64,000 bases of DNA from Deltaproteobacteria bacterium (GCA_029262455.1 JAJCZJ010000086.1:1-64000); one strand, 5' to 3'. Shown: positions 46,414 through 56,351, counted from the stretch's first letter. Program-made: numbers and translations. Notes: generated by a model from the letters alone, not told the origin.

Positions 46414-49400
46414 ATGCCTTCTGAACTGATGGGGCCCGACAGGGCCGAGGTTCAACAGGCGATTGCCGGCTACAAGATTGGCCGCTTGTTACACGCAGGG
46501 CCTCAGTCAACGGTTTTCGAGGGAACTCAGGATACGACGGGGCAACGAGTAGCGATCAAGGTCTATTCGGGGCCAGCAGGTGAAAAAAGCGCCCGTGCGG
46601 AGGTGGAGGTGAGCGTCAAGCTCGCCCACCCTCATGTCGTGCGCGTGATTGATGCGGGATTAGAGCCAGGTGCGCTGCCTGTGGTTGTGTTGGAGTTCGT
46701 CGATGGGGGCACTCTCGAGCAACGCCTTTCGGAAGGGCCGCTTGCGGAGCCGATGGCCCTCCTGCTGATGGGGCGGATTTTGGATGCATTGATCGCGGCG
46801 CACGCTGCTGGAGTCGTTCATGGAGACCTCAAGCCCGCCAACATTCTATTGCGAGATCAAGCCGGTACGGTTTGCCCTGTGGTTGCAGATTTTGGGCTCT
46901 CCCGGGGCTCTTGCAGCGGGTTGAGTGGAGAAGGGCTGTTCTCGGGTACGCTGGCTTACGCAAACGAGTTGGTGTTGTGCGAGGGGGACTCGGCTGAGCG
47001 GATCGATTTGGTCGCGTGGGGGCTCACGTTTCTGGAGTGCCTGACTGGGCGCAAGCCGCAGGGCGGCAATCCGGCCGACTTTAACGGACGTTTGAGAGAG
47101 GTTCGGAGTCGCTCGATCCGTGCGATGATTCGGTCGGCGGTTGGCGCGTCACCCACCTTGGTCACCGCCAATGAAGTGATGACCCAGATCGTCCAGCTGA
47201 GCGGTGCTGGTGGCGAACGACCGCTGGAGGTGGGCGCGACGCGCCAATGCTTGCTGTCGATGGCTGCCTTCGCACTTCGTCCCAAGCCGCATCTTGGGTG
47301 GACTCAGCGCCACGAAAATGAGTTGTACCGGGCGGCACGGGCCGCCTGTCAGGTATTAGCAGGACTCGAGTCCCCGCCCGCAGTGTCGGTCTCTGGGCGA
47401 ACGGTTTGCGCATACTTCGGCCTCGATGGAAATCGAGAGGACGATGTAGCCCGCGCGGTTGCGGCGGCCGAGCAAGTGGTGTCGTCGGTGCGCGAGGTTG
47501 AGTCGATCGACGTCGGTGTTGGTGTTCAGTGGGGGCGTGCGATCGTTGAACACGAGCGGCACGGCGGCGGTGTGTTGGTGGTTGGAGACGCTGTCGAAGA
47601 GATGATCGATCTGGCTAGAGATGCGGCGGCTGGCCAAGTGTTACTCAGTCCGGACGCACGTGAGGTGTTGCGTGTCTCGGGGCGATCCGCGGGCGGGGAG
47701 CTCGCTGGCGATGTTTTCGGCGAGGAGGGGGCCGAAGCGGGTTCGCCAAATGGGCCAGCTGTCGCCGTGGATCCATCGGATCGGCTACCTTTTGTTGGGC
47801 GCGAGGTTGAGAAGTCAGCTCTCTTGGATGGTTGGCGCTCGATCCAAGAAGGCGGACGAAGCGCCACTTTTTTGGTGTCTGGCGAGGCTGGTCTGGGCAA
47901 GACCAGACTGCTCGGCGAAGTGTGTCAGGTGGTCGCTCCGTCGTCGAGGATGCAGCTGCGCTGCCGGCCAGAATCGGTGAACTCCCCCCTCGCGCCGGTT
48001 CGCGAGAGTCTGGGGCGGATCGACTCGAGCTTGGCGACCTACCTCGAGGGGCTCGGTCTACCCCTCGAGCGCTCGTACGCGCTGCTCGCCCCGCTCGCTT
48101 CGCTGCCCGAGCATCCCGACTACCCTCCGCTATCGATGACGCCAGAGCAGCAGAGGGACCGGACGCTCGCCGAGTTGCAGAGTCTCGTTGATGCCCGCGC
48201 CCGGCGCGGGCCCCTTTTGGTATTGGTTGAAAACATTCAGTGGATCGACCGCACGACAGCTGAACTCGTGCGAATGATACTAGCCCTGGTCGAGCGCGCT
48301 GACGGTCCATCGATGATGGTGGTTCTAAGCGGTCGGCCCTCTTGGTTTTGTGAAGAAATGCGCGGGCGATCGGAAGCGATCGAGTTAGCGCCGCTCACCG
48401 AGACCGCGGTCGCTGAAATGGTTCGCGGGGCCGATTTCGATCTCGATGAGGCTCCGCGACTGGTCCGAGAGATCCTGGATCGCGCCGACGGAATACCCTT
48501 ATTCGTCGAAGAGCTGGTACGGATGGCCCGGGCCAATCCCACACATAGTATCGCCGGCGTTCCGGCTAGCTTACAGGGCGTTCTGACTTCTCAGGTCGAT
48601 GCCCTCTCTTCTGACGGTCGCCGGGTGCTGAGCTTGGTGGCGGTCGGCGGGCGAGAGATGGACGCGGAGCTGGTATGGTTGGCCTGGGGTGGTAGCGGAG
48701 AGTCGTTGTCGGAGGGGCTGTCCGAATTGGTCCGATCAGGTCTCCTGAAGGTCGGCGACCTCGGGGTAGGCAAGAGCGGCTATCAGTTTCGCCACGCGCT
48801 GATTCAAGAAGCGGTCTACGAGTTGCTCGATCCTGCCGAGCGCCGGAGCCTCCATGCGCGAGTTGGGATCGCCTTGGAGGAGTCGTTTCCTGACTTGGCG
48901 AGTCGGCAGCCGGAGGTTTTGGCGCAACATTTTGCGAACGCAGGCGACATCGACCGGGCGGCTGCGTATTGGAACGAGGCGAGTCAGAACTCGATCAAGT
49001 CGGCCTTCTTCGAGGAAGCGGCTGGGAAAGCCGAAATCGGACTGAAGTTGTTGGATGCGTGGGAAAGCGGAGGTGCGGCGCGTCACCGTCGCGAGCTCGA
49101 GTTGCTGACCGCTCTCGGGACGGCGCACTTCATGCGGATGGGGTATGCGGCTCCGCTCGTCAAGGAGACGTTCGAACGAGCCGAGCAAGTGTGTGACAAA
49201 CTCGGCGGCTCGCTTGATCTTCGGGTTCTCAACGGCTTGTGGAGTTATTACTTGGCCCGGAATGACCTCGAACGGACGCAAGGCTTATTGCCGACGATGA
49301 ATGAGCTGGCGGAGCAGGAAGACCCGGTTCTCGCCTTCCAGGGGTTTGCAGTGCTCGGTGCCAACGCGTCCTACCGGGGAGCGTTTCGTGAGGCCGTGTC

Positions 49401-50223
49401 GTTTGCACGACGTGCGCGAGAACTGTTTTGGACGCCGGAGTTTCAAGCCTACGCGAAGGACTACGGATACAACGGCGGAATCTATTGTTACACCTACGAG
49501 ATGACCGGCCTTTGGTACCTCGGCTATCCCGATCAGGCGCAGGCGGTCCGCCGAGAACTCGACGACGCGGCCGTCCGTGCCGGAGACCCATACTCACTGT
49601 CGATCGCTCGCGTGTACGGGGCGATCCTCGACGTGAAGTGCGGCTTTTTCGAGAAAGCCGTCGAAGATTGTGCGCGGCAGGTCGACTATTCGATCGAAAA
49701 CAACCTCCTCCTGTGGATTGCGGCGGCGCGCTGCGAAATGGCGGAGGGGCTGAATCAGTTGGAGCGTTACGATGACGCGCTCGAGCAACTAGAGGCGGGT
49801 CTCCAGCTGTATCAAATGCTCGGCCTCGAGATGACGTGTTCTTATTACAAGATGTACCGGGCGTCGGCCTACCTCGGCGCGCAGAGGCATGACGAGGCCT
49901 TGGCCGAAGTCGATCAGGCTTTAGCCGACTGCAGTTGCAAGTTCAGCCGTTTTCAACAGTTGGATCTTCTGCGCGTCAAGGCCGAAGTGCTCGCTGCAAC
50001 GGGCGATTGGCTGGGCTCGCGTCACTTCTATGAGCAATCAGTCGCCCTGGCGCGGCAATGGGAGGCGCGGTCATCCGAATTGCACACACTATTGAGCTGG
50101 GTAGACCACTGTGAGAGTCCCGCAGCGACCGAAGCAGTGGTAGCAGACATCGCGACTCTGCGCTCGCAGTTTAGTGAAGGGTTTGGTACATCGGACTTAG
50201 CGCGGGCAGCGGACTTAGCGTAG
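46414..50223 (+). CDS. Giant Ser/Thr kinase with cyclase-like, ATPase and TPR-like domains
   Basis: A 1269-residue signalling protein. Residues about 20-290 form a Hanks-type kinase: AIKVYSG lysine, HGDLKPANILL catalytic loop (HGD instead of HRD, near residue 136) and VADFGLS (near 158). Its glycine loop, LLHAGPQSTVFEG, is degenerate. A degenerate nucleotidyl-cyclase-like segment (about 335-440) follows, then a STAND/AAA-type ATPase with Walker A SGEAGLGKT (near 490). The C-terminal 450 residues are TPR-like helical repeats. The start at 46414 has GAGG 7 nt upstream. It is 34 nt from the next gene and probably the first gene of a three-gene operon with the lipoprotein and helical/beta protein. 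Confidence 0.82.
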   Translation: MPSELMGPDRAEVQQAIAGYKIGRLLHAGPQSTVFEGTQDTTGQRVAIKVYSGPAGEKSARAEVEVSVKLAHPHVVRVIDAGLEPGALPVVVLEFVDGGTLEQRLSEGPLAEPMALLLMGRILDALIAAHAAGVVHGDLKPANILLRDQAGTVCPVVADFGLSRGSCSGLSGEGLFSGTLAYANELVLCEGDSAERIDLVAWGLTFLECLTGRKPQGGNPADFNGRLREVRSRSIRAMIRSAVGASPTLVTANEVMTQIVQLSGAGGERPLEVGATRQCLLSMAAFALRPKPHLGWTQRHENELYRAARAACQVLAGLESPPAVSVSGRTVCAYFGLDGNREDDVARAVAAAEQVVSSVREVESIDVGVGVQWGRAIVEHERHGGGVLVVGDAVEEMIDLARDAAAGQVLLSPDAREVLRVSGRSAGGELAGDVFGEEGAEAGSPNGPAVAVDPSDRLPFVGREVEKSALLDGWRSIQEGGRSATFLVSGEAGLGKTRLLGEVCQVVAPSSRMQLRCRPESVNSPLAPVRESLGRIDSSLATYLEGLGLPLERSYALLAPLASLPEHPDYPPLSMTPEQQRDRTLAELQSLVDARARRGPLLVLVENIQWIDRTTAELVRMILALVERADGPSMMVVLSGRPSWFCEEMRGRSEAIELAPLTETAVAEMVRGADFDLDEAPRLVREILDRADGIPLFVEELVRMARANPTHSIAGVPASLQGVLTSQVDALSSDGRRVLSLVAVGGREMDAELVWLAWGGSGESLSEGLSELVRSGLLKVGDLGVGKSGYQFRHALIQEAVYELLDPAERRSLHARVGIALEESFPDLASRQPEVLAQHFANAGDIDRAAAYWNEASQNSIKSAFFEEAAGKAEIGLKLLDAWESGGAARHRRELELLTALGTAHFMRMGYAAPLVKETFERAEQVCDKLGGSLDLRVLNGLWSYYLARNDLERTQGLLPTMNELAEQEDPVLAFQGFAVLGANASYRGAFREAVSFARRARELFWTPEFQAYAKDYGYNGGIYCYTYEMTGLWYLGYPDQAQAVRRELDDAAVRAGDPYSLSIARVYGAILDVKCGFFEKAVEDCARQVDYSIENNLLLWIAAARCEMAEGLNQLERYDDALEQLEAGLQLYQMLGLEMTCSYYKMYRASAYLGAQRHDEALAEVDQALADCSCKFSRFQQLDLLRVKAEVLAATGDWLGSRHFYEQSVALARQWEARSSELHTLLSWVDHCESPAATEAVVADIATLRSQFSEGFGTSDLARAADLA

Positions 50224-50257
50224 AAACGAATTTTTTAATCTGTTGAGGAACGTTAGA

Positions 50258-51505
50258 ATGCGGTATCGGAGATCCGAACTGAGTCTATATTCACTCTTGT
50301 GTGTCAATTTCGCTTTCGTGGCTCTCGGCTGTAGGACGATTCCTGACACGCCTGACAACCCAAAATTTGTTGGTGCAGGGGCTCCGCTCGAGGCGAGCGC
50401 CCATATGAGATTGGTGCCCGCGGATGTAGCACTTTCCGCACCTGGGAGCGGTTCTCGTGCCTCTGGCCTGGACTCCGAAACGCAGTCGGCGATCTTTGCC
50501 GTGCTGCACCGAAGTTCGAATCGTGAGGACCTGGATGCGGGGCCCACCTTTAAACAGGCAATTGTCGTGCTCGAGAAAGAGGATTGGGAGAGCCGGCTAG
50601 AGAAGGCCCAGCGGCAGATTGTCGTGGAGAGTATTCTCGAGGGAATGCTAGGGGAAAAGATTGATCAAGTGGAGGGTAGCGACGCGCTTAGACGGCTTGG
50701 AGTGATCGAGGACAACGCGCTCGGAGGGCTCGAAGGGCTCGGGGGAGGGACCTACAGCGCGAGTCAATTACAGAGCTTGGTCGCCAAATTTAGCCGCGTC
50801 TGTTGTACCCAACTTCTGTCCTATAGTTCGGAAGTCTCCGAGGCCGGGCCGACTGGAGCGGTGTCCTTTACGTTTTTGGCAGCGGGATCTGTCCAGGAAG
50901 TGGCGGAGGAGTTTTGGCCACAGAACTGGGGTCGTTGCGACAAGGAGTTCTTTCCAGAGGTGTACGCGGCATGCGTCGGGCCGACCTGCTCGCATACACC
51001 CGACTGCGATGCGCCTCTGGACCCGACCCCTGCACCAGCGGCCAATCCGCCAACCAATGGAGATTGGCAGGGGATTCTCTACGAGCGTTTTACGGTAGCA
51101 GATGCCGGTCAATCGAATACCGTCCTAAAGAATTCTCTCAAGATCACGACACATAGTTCTGACAGCTCCTACGCCGTCAAGTACTCTCTTGCGGGGAACC
51201 ACAGTAGTCAGGTGCGAGGCGACGCGGAACGCGAGTGTGGATTGACCAAGGACTGCGGGTCGATCGTCGTGACGCCCGGCGATGTCGAGGGCCAATCGAA
51301 GGTCCTTATCACTAAGACCGTGGCCTATGCGGACCGCGGGCCGCAGGGTAACAAGTTCACCAAGGAAGAGATGAAATTGTCTTTGGACTACATGCGGCGG
51401 ATGATGGTGAACTACGGTGTCTGTTGCGGCGTTGCCGAACCCAATTGCCCGCTGCAGGCGAATTTCCCCGCGGCGTCGGGGAACGCAGTTCCTTACTGCC
51501 AATAA
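50258..51505 (+). CDS. Predicted lipoprotein of unknown function
   Basis: A 415-residue exported protein. A hydrophobic N-terminus ends in VALGC, a plausible lipobox, after a positively charged MRYRRSE start. The mature part has several Cys pairs (VCCTQLL, CVGPTCSHTPDCD, VCCGVAEPNC) and a Pro/Ala-rich linker near residue 255. No known domain is recognised. GAGG lies 9 nt upstream of the ATG at 50258. It sits between the kinase gene (34-nt gap) and the helical/beta protein gene (28-nt gap), so it probably belongs to the same regulated unit. Confidence 0.65.
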   Translation: MRYRRSELSLYSLLCVNFAFVALGCRTIPDTPDNPKFVGAGAPLEASAHMRLVPADVALSAPGSGSRASGLDSETQSAIFAVLHRSSNREDLDAGPTFKQAIVVLEKEDWESRLEKAQRQIVVESILEGMLGEKIDQVEGSDALRRLGVIEDNALGGLEGLGGGTYSASQLQSLVAKFSRVCCTQLLSYSSEVSEAGPTGAVSFTFLAAGSVQEVAEEFWPQNWGRCDKEFFPEVYAACVGPTCSHTPDCDAPLDPTPAPAANPPTNGDWQGILYERFTVADAGQSNTVLKNSLKITTHSSDSSYAVKYSLAGNHSSQVRGDAERECGLTKDCGSIVVTPGDVEGQSKVLITKTVAYADRGPQGNKFTKEEMKLSLDYMRRMMVNYGVCCGVAEPNCPLQANFPAASGNAVPYCQ

Positions 51506-51533
51506 GCTAGATTCTTGAAATGAGGAGAATGCG

Positions 51534-52298
51534 ATGGGAAACAATTTAGAAGGATCATCGAAGACTTCGGAGTTGCTCTCGTTGGCGTATGCGGCCCTGG
51601 ATCAAAACCTCGGTTTGGTCGGGAAGGCCCTGAGTGAGGCCCGGCAGAGGCAGTATGGCGCAACGGAACTTCTGAGCGACACTGTGCGCGCCTGGGATGG
51701 CATGAGCGCTCTGTGGCTGAAGGGATTGGGTGTTCTCAGCCAGTGGGATGTCACGGCCACGATCCAAGTCGATGGGAGTGGAGAAAACGTTGCTCCGCTC
51801 GTCCTCCGGGTGCCGGACCACGGCCTGGACGAGGTTCAGCTGGGGTCGGCCCAGCGGACCAGCCCGATCAATGGATTGTACGCGCCGCAGTTGGGGCAAG
51901 AAGCGGTATCGGCGGAGCTGTCGATTGATCGGAGAACCTTGGTCGTCGATGTGGATCCCAACAAGATCGACGACGCAGCGGTCGAGGCTCTTGCCTTGGC
52001 TACGGCTGCGGTTGATTCGGCAGTCGCGGACATCGCGCAGAAGCAGGAAGCGGTCGCGGTCGCGGAGGCTGCAGCGCAACAGAACGGTGGCGACCCATCA
52101 AATCTAGTCGGGATCGCACAAGAGGCACTTGGCAAGGCGGAGGAGGCCTTGGCAGCGGCCCAGGAGCAGGTGGCTCTGTCGGATCGACTGTCGCCAGTTC
52201 CCGACGGGGACTACGCGATGCGGATCTCTGTCGGCCGAAATGCCGCGGTTACCTTGGCAAACGTGCAGATTCGCCTGGATCGCAACATCACGGCATAG
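51534..52298 (+). CDS. Helical plus beta protein, phasin-like N-terminus, unknown function
   Basis: A 254-residue protein with no signal peptide. The first 70 residues are helical (LAYAALDQNLGLVGKALSE, then DTVRAWDGMSALWLKGLG), resembling phasins and other granule-associated amphipathic helices. The middle and end are beta-rich (WDVTATIQVDG, DGDYAMRISVG, VQIRLD). An Ala/Gln-rich coiled coil of about 55 residues is inserted (residues about 155-210). The protein at 53377-54174 on the other strand has the same overall plan, so the two may be distant paralogues. It is the last gene of the kinase operon, convergent with the polyprenyl synthase gene. The function is unknown. Confidence 0.65.
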   Translation: MGNNLEGSSKTSELLSLAYAALDQNLGLVGKALSEARQRQYGATELLSDTVRAWDGMSALWLKGLGVLSQWDVTATIQVDGSGENVAPLVLRVPDHGLDEVQLGSAQRTSPINGLYAPQLGQEAVSAELSIDRRTLVVDVDPNKIDDAAVEALALATAAVDSAVADIAQKQEAVAVAEAAAQQNGGDPSNLVGIAQEALGKAEEALAAAQEQVALSDRLSPVPDGDYAMRISVGRNAAVTLANVQIRLDRNITA

Positions 52299-52333
52299 CT
52301 CAGAGACTTCGTTGGCGGTAGTCTAGGTTGTCC

Positions 52334-53377
52334 TCAAGCGCGCTCGAGGACCCAGGTCGGGAGTTGTTCGAGGAAGCGCTTGTCGCGGCTGTCGGGGATG
52401 TCTGTGAGCAGCGTGCTGATTTCGTGGATCGCCGCGCCGGCTAGCGCGTGCGCGACGCAGCGCGCGTACTCGACACTGCCGTAGTGAGCCATCATGTTGG
52501 CGATCTTTGCTACGTCTTTTGCGGAGTGTTGCGTGCGCGGACGGCATAAGTAGGACCGCACGAACTCCTGGTCCGACATTGAGGCGTCGCGGAGTAGGTG
52601 AATGAGGAGGAGTGTTCTTTTGCCTTCCCAGATGTCGCCATTGATCTCTTTGCCGTACTTTTGGGCGTCTCCGCGGATGTTGAGAATGTCGTCTTGGATC
52701 TGGAAGGCAGCTCCCAAAAAGAAGCCGAAATTGTTGAGACGGTCGACTCCCTCGCTCGATCGCCGCGCCAGAAGGTATCCGGCGCGCAGCGGAAAAAGCG
52801 TCGTGTACCAGCAAGTCTTGTTGAGGACGAGTTCGAGATAGTCCTGGTCGTGGAGATTTGTGACGTTTTGGTCGCGCCACTCAATCTCCATCGCCTGGCC
52901 CTCGACGCTCTTGGCTGCCATCGTCGCCGCTTCGCTGGCAATCGCGAGCGTGGTCGGCGCACCGACGCTTGCGCAATTTCCAAGCAGGGCGGTGAAGCCC
53001 ATGACGAAGAGGCCGTCTCCGGCGTTGATCGCAGCAGCAGTGCCGTGCTGCTTGTGAAGCGTTGGACGGCCGCGGCGTTCGTCACTCGCATCCTCGATGT
53101 CGTCGTGGACCAAGAATGCGTTGTGGATGAGCTCGAGCGCGGCTGCGGTCTGCAGAGGTGCGTCGTCGTTTGAGCCAAACGCGCGGGCCGTCGCGATCAG
53201 TAGGCTTGGCCGAAGCATGCGTCCGCCGCGGCTCGGGTAGTCTGCGATGAGATCGTATAGGTAGGTCGGGTCTCTTGGCGCGAGGTAGTGTTGGAGAGTT
53301 GCGCGGGTATGAGTGCCGTACTCTTCCAGCATTTCTGGAATCAGTTGCTCACACGGTTTTGGTTGGGCCAGGCCCAT
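52334..53377 (-). CDS. Polyprenyl diphosphate synthase (trans-isoprenyl type)
   Basis: A 347-residue trans-isoprenyl diphosphate synthase. The first Asp-rich motif is HDDIEDASDERRGRPT (DDxxD). The second reads QDDILNIRGD, with Asn in place of the last Asp, as in some GGPP synthases. The segment FLVHDDIED and a Lys/Arg-rich start (RGGRMLRPSLL) fit. It condenses IPP with allylic diphosphates to a C15-C20 or longer chain. The ATG at 53377 overlaps the upstream gene's stop in a TGATG arrangement, so translation is coupled. It is the last gene of the minus operon. Confidence 0.88.
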   Translation of the reverse strand: MGLAQPKPCEQLIPEMLEEYGTHTRATLQHYLAPRDPTYLYDLIADYPSRGGRMLRPSLLIATARAFGSNDDAPLQTAAALELIHNAFLVHDDIEDASDERRGRPTLHKQHGTAAAINAGDGLFVMGFTALLGNCASVGAPTTLAIASEAATMAAKSVEGQAMEIEWRDQNVTNLHDQDYLELVLNKTCWYTTLFPLRAGYLLARRSSEGVDRLNNFGFFLGAAFQIQDDILNIRGDAQKYGKEINGDIWEGKRTLLLIHLLRDASMSDQEFVRSYLCRPRTQHSAKDVAKIANMMAHYGSVEYARCVAHALAGAAIHEISTLLTDIPDSRDKRFLEQLPTWVLERA

Positions 53378-54174
53378 CACTGAGCGGACCCGATCCAAAC
53401 CGTCAGCTCGCCGACGCGGCGGTTGGTATCCTCCTCGATGATGGGGGCTCGATACTTACCAGGCGCTTGGTCGCTGGTGATTGCCAGCACGGGCGTGGCG
53501 ATCTCGTCTGTGTCGGCGGAGCCGATCTGTACCGCGGGGATGCGGCCACCAGCTTCGGTGGTGCAGAGGAGATCCGTGGTCCGCAAACGGCCGCGCGGGT
53601 CGAGAGCCTCGATCGAGATGGATAGCTTGACGGAAGGGGAAACCCTGACGCCTAGTGTGAGCGATAGGGGCTTTGTCGGTTCGATCTGGGGCGCCGCTGC
53701 GGGTGATGGTTCGGTGGGTCGCGACGTCGACGGGCTCGGGTTGGGTCCATGAGCGGCCGGAGGAGTGGTTGGGGCGTAGAGGGTCGGATCGAAGAATCTC
53801 CCCAAGGCGCCGGCCCAGAGAGACATGGCCTCGGCGATTAGGGTTCCGGTGTCCTGCACCCGGTTCCACTGGTCGGTGTTGGAGGCTTGTGGCGATTCTG
53901 AGTCGGCGCCGTTGGTCGCCGAATTGTTGCTTGCGGCGCGGCGGCCGACTTGTAGGAGATCTTGGCTTGCCTGAGAAATGTTCTCTCCCAGTCGATATGC
54001 CAGGTCGGTGGTATTGGCGGCGAGCGCGTCGATGGTCGTGGGTGAGGGAATGAATCGGCTGCTGTCGATGTCGGTCCCGGGGTACTGATTCGACCACTGT
54101 CGGTTGGGCTCGGTACGATCGAGCTTCGGTCGGACGGGCCTATCGGAATCGGGTGGAGTTTTAGGGGTGGTCAT
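53377..54174 (-). CDS. Helical plus beta protein paired with polyprenyl synthase, unknown function
   Basis: A 265-residue protein without signal peptide or recognised domain. Its N-terminal part is Pro/polar-rich, then helical (TTDLAYRLGENISQASQDLLQVGRR, DTGTLIAEAMSLWAGALGRFF). A Pro/Ser/Thr-rich linker (residues about 140-170) precedes a beta domain (LSLTLGVRVSPSVKLSISIEAL ... GELTVWIG). The plan mirrors the protein at 51534. Its start lies 14 nt before the end of the FAD oxidoreductase gene, and its stop overlaps the polyprenyl synthase start, so it is tightly coupled to isoprenoid enzymes. A role at a lipid or granule surface is only a guess. Confidence 0.68.
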   Translation of the reverse strand: MTTPKTPPDSDRPVRPKLDRTEPNRQWSNQYPGTDIDSSRFIPSPTTIDALAANTTDLAYRLGENISQASQDLLQVGRRAASNNSATNGADSESPQASNTDQWNRVQDTGTLIAEAMSLWAGALGRFFDPTLYAPTTPPAAHGPNPSPSTSRPTEPSPAAAPQIEPTKPLSLTLGVRVSPSVKLSISIEALDPRGRLRTTDLLCTTEAGGRIPAVQIGSADTDEIATPVLAITSDQAPGKYRAPIIEEDTNRRVGELTVWIGSAQ

Positions 54175-56245
54175 ATCCTGTGATCTCTTCCAGTTTTGGG
54201 GACCGCGACAGAGCGTGTGCAGCCAGGCGGCCCGACATGACGGCTGCTTCGACACAGCCCGCGTTGAATCCACAGTTCGTCCAGTCGCCTGCGATGGTCA
54301 GGTTCTCGAACATGCCGTCCAGAGGTGAGATGCGGTCGGCGCTGGTCCCTGGGAGGGAAAGTGAATATCGATCCGACGGATTCACGTTTGCTGTCCAGTA
54401 CTGGCTGTCGAAACGGTGGCCGCCATCGTCCTTGCCGGCGAGTAGCTCCCAGCGAAAGCCGTTGCCGTTGGCGGCGTTGGGCCACAGATGTCCGACGTCG
54501 CGGTTGAGAAAGGTGATGGCGTTTTTTCGTACCTGTTGGTAACGCTGTTCTCTGTATTCCGTACGCGAGCGGTCGAAGGGGTTCCCGACGTCGTCAAGGA
54601 CGTTGCAGAAGTAGGCCAGCGACTTCGGTGCTTCGGACCACTGCTCCTTCGATATTAGATGACCCATGTCCGCCCATGTATCGAAGGGCTCGACAAAGCC
54701 AGAGACGTTGATGCCGTCGTTGTTCCAGCCGAGGCTTTGCATATCTTGGTTCATCCAGATCTGAAACGCCTGAGTTGCAACACTCTGAACGCGGGTGGTC
54801 ATGTTCCTCCACCGTGGGTCCCGATCGAGGATCTCCGGGCAGATCTGCGGAATAGCGCCGATCCCAATTCCCAGGACGACGAAGTCGAAGTCGTCGCCAT
54901 CGACCAAGGTTCGCGTCGAGTGTTTCCGACGGTCCCAAAACGACTCGAAGTGATGTTGCTCGGCGCGAAGGCGCTGGCCGTCGCGCAGGTTGTCGTAGAT
55001 CGGCTGCGAAGGCCAGCACGGCAGTCCTCCAACGTCGACCAGTGGAGCGTATTCGTCGGCCTTGGGCACCGCTTGCACGTCGAACGTAAGGCTCTGGATC
55101 CGATCTGTTTTTCCGACACCGACGTTTTCGAGCCGGTGAAAAAAGTCGAAGCGAACGCCGCGTTGCTTGAGCACTTGGTACAAAGGGGCGAAGACAACAT
55201 CCCCCATCCCCGCAGTCATGCGCCAGAAGAACGATCCTCGATAGGTGAAGAAGGATCTGGCCATCCCGCGCAAGGCTTGGCCGGCCGATACGCTGCGCTG
55301 GGTGGATGCGCCGGGTAGAAACGAGAATCCCAGATCGTAGAGGCCGCGCACGAAACCGGAGTTGATCGCGTCGTCGGTGCCGCCGTAGTCCTTGAGCCAC
55401 TTTCGGCAGTCCACGTCGTCGATTACGTCGAAGCCCCGCGGATCCCAGGGAATTCGCTCGGCGATTTCGCCGCGGAGAGTGGCAAGCGCTAGATTGAGAA
55501 CGTGCCAAACCCGCATCGCGGCGATATCGTCGCGAGCCACGTCTGCGAGTAGTCCGGCAGCTCGACGGTGGATGTCTGCAGCTAGGCCGGCCATCTGTTG
55601 CGGCGCAGCCCCATCGAAGCGGCGCGCGATTGTCTGCAATATGTTGCTCGCTTCGATGAGTGCCGCCGGCGGCCCGATCCGGAGAGCTCGTTGCGCCAGC
55701 CGCGCCAACTGCTCGCCGCTGTTCGCGCCTCGATCCGCGGAAGGCATGGCACTGCCACTCATTAGCGTCTGAAGCAGAGTCGATACGAGTTGCGTGACTC
55801 GCTGAAAATATTCCGGGGCAGTGGGTAGGGTGGGGGAGGTGGGGTCGCCCGGCAGTTGGCCGTCGATCGCGGGAAGAATCCCTTTCCAGACATCCCAATT
55901 TCCGTCGGGAAGCTGGTCGGTGACTCCCACCAGCGGGGCTGGTTCGAAGGACTGGTAAGGAAAGTCCGACAGGTCGCAGTAGCGGACGTCGTTCTCCGGG
56001 AGCTCGGCGAAGCACTCCCGCATGAGGCGGAACGCGTTCTCGTAGAACCCCATCCAAAGGTGCAGGCCGTGCTCTTCAATGCGGCCGTTTGCTCCGCGGC
56101 CCGAGGCACCCTTGCCCCCAAGTCGCCATCCGACCTGATAGACGGTTACGTCGAACTCGCCCTCGAGTTCCGGTTTGGTGAGCTCGAAGGCAGCCGCCAT
56201 GGCCGCGCATCCGCCCCCGATGATGGCGACTCTTTTTCTTTTCAC
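54161..56245 (-). CDS. FAD-dependent oxidoreductase, phytoene desaturase/amine oxidase-like
   Basis: A 694-residue FAD enzyme. The dinucleotide motif IIGGGCAAMAAAFEL and GWRLGGKGASGRG are followed by EEHGLHLWMGFYENAF. The C-terminal FAD motif is TIAGDWTNCGFNAGCVEAAVMSGRLAA. A helix-rich insert of about 200 residues (residues about 140-340) makes it longer than usual carotenoid desaturases (about 500). It may desaturate or dehydrogenate an isoprenoid made with the adjacent polyprenyl synthase. Within the minus operon it lies between the TER-like gene and the helical/beta protein. The substrate is inferred. Confidence 0.8.
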   Translation of the reverse strand: MKRKRVAIIGGGCAAMAAAFELTKPELEGEFDVTVYQVGWRLGGKGASGRGANGRIEEHGLHLWMGFYENAFRLMRECFAELPENDVRYCDLSDFPYQSFEPAPLVGVTDQLPDGNWDVWKGILPAIDGQLPGDPTSPTLPTAPEYFQRVTQLVSTLLQTLMSGSAMPSADRGANSGEQLARLAQRALRIGPPAALIEASNILQTIARRFDGAAPQQMAGLAADIHRRAAGLLADVARDDIAAMRVWHVLNLALATLRGEIAERIPWDPRGFDVIDDVDCRKWLKDYGGTDDAINSGFVRGLYDLGFSFLPGASTQRSVSAGQALRGMARSFFTYRGSFFWRMTAGMGDVVFAPLYQVLKQRGVRFDFFHRLENVGVGKTDRIQSLTFDVQAVPKADEYAPLVDVGGLPCWPSQPIYDNLRDGQRLRAEQHHFESFWDRRKHSTRTLVDGDDFDFVVLGIGIGAIPQICPEILDRDPRWRNMTTRVQSVATQAFQIWMNQDMQSLGWNNDGINVSGFVEPFDTWADMGHLISKEQWSEAPKSLAYFCNVLDDVGNPFDRSRTEYREQRYQQVRKNAITFLNRDVGHLWPNAANGNGFRWELLAGKDDGGHRFDSQYWTANVNPSDRYSLSLPGTSADRISPLDGMFENLTIAGDWTNCGFNAGCVEAAVMSGRLAAHALSRSPKLEEITGYDHP

Positions 56246-56351
56246 GGTCGGTCCTGGTCTGGTGGGTTCGGGTCGCTCAAGGAAGACTCCGTAGACTTGC
56301 GAAGATAGCGACTCTTAGCCAACCGGGGCAACCTCCCGGAGATCTATAATT

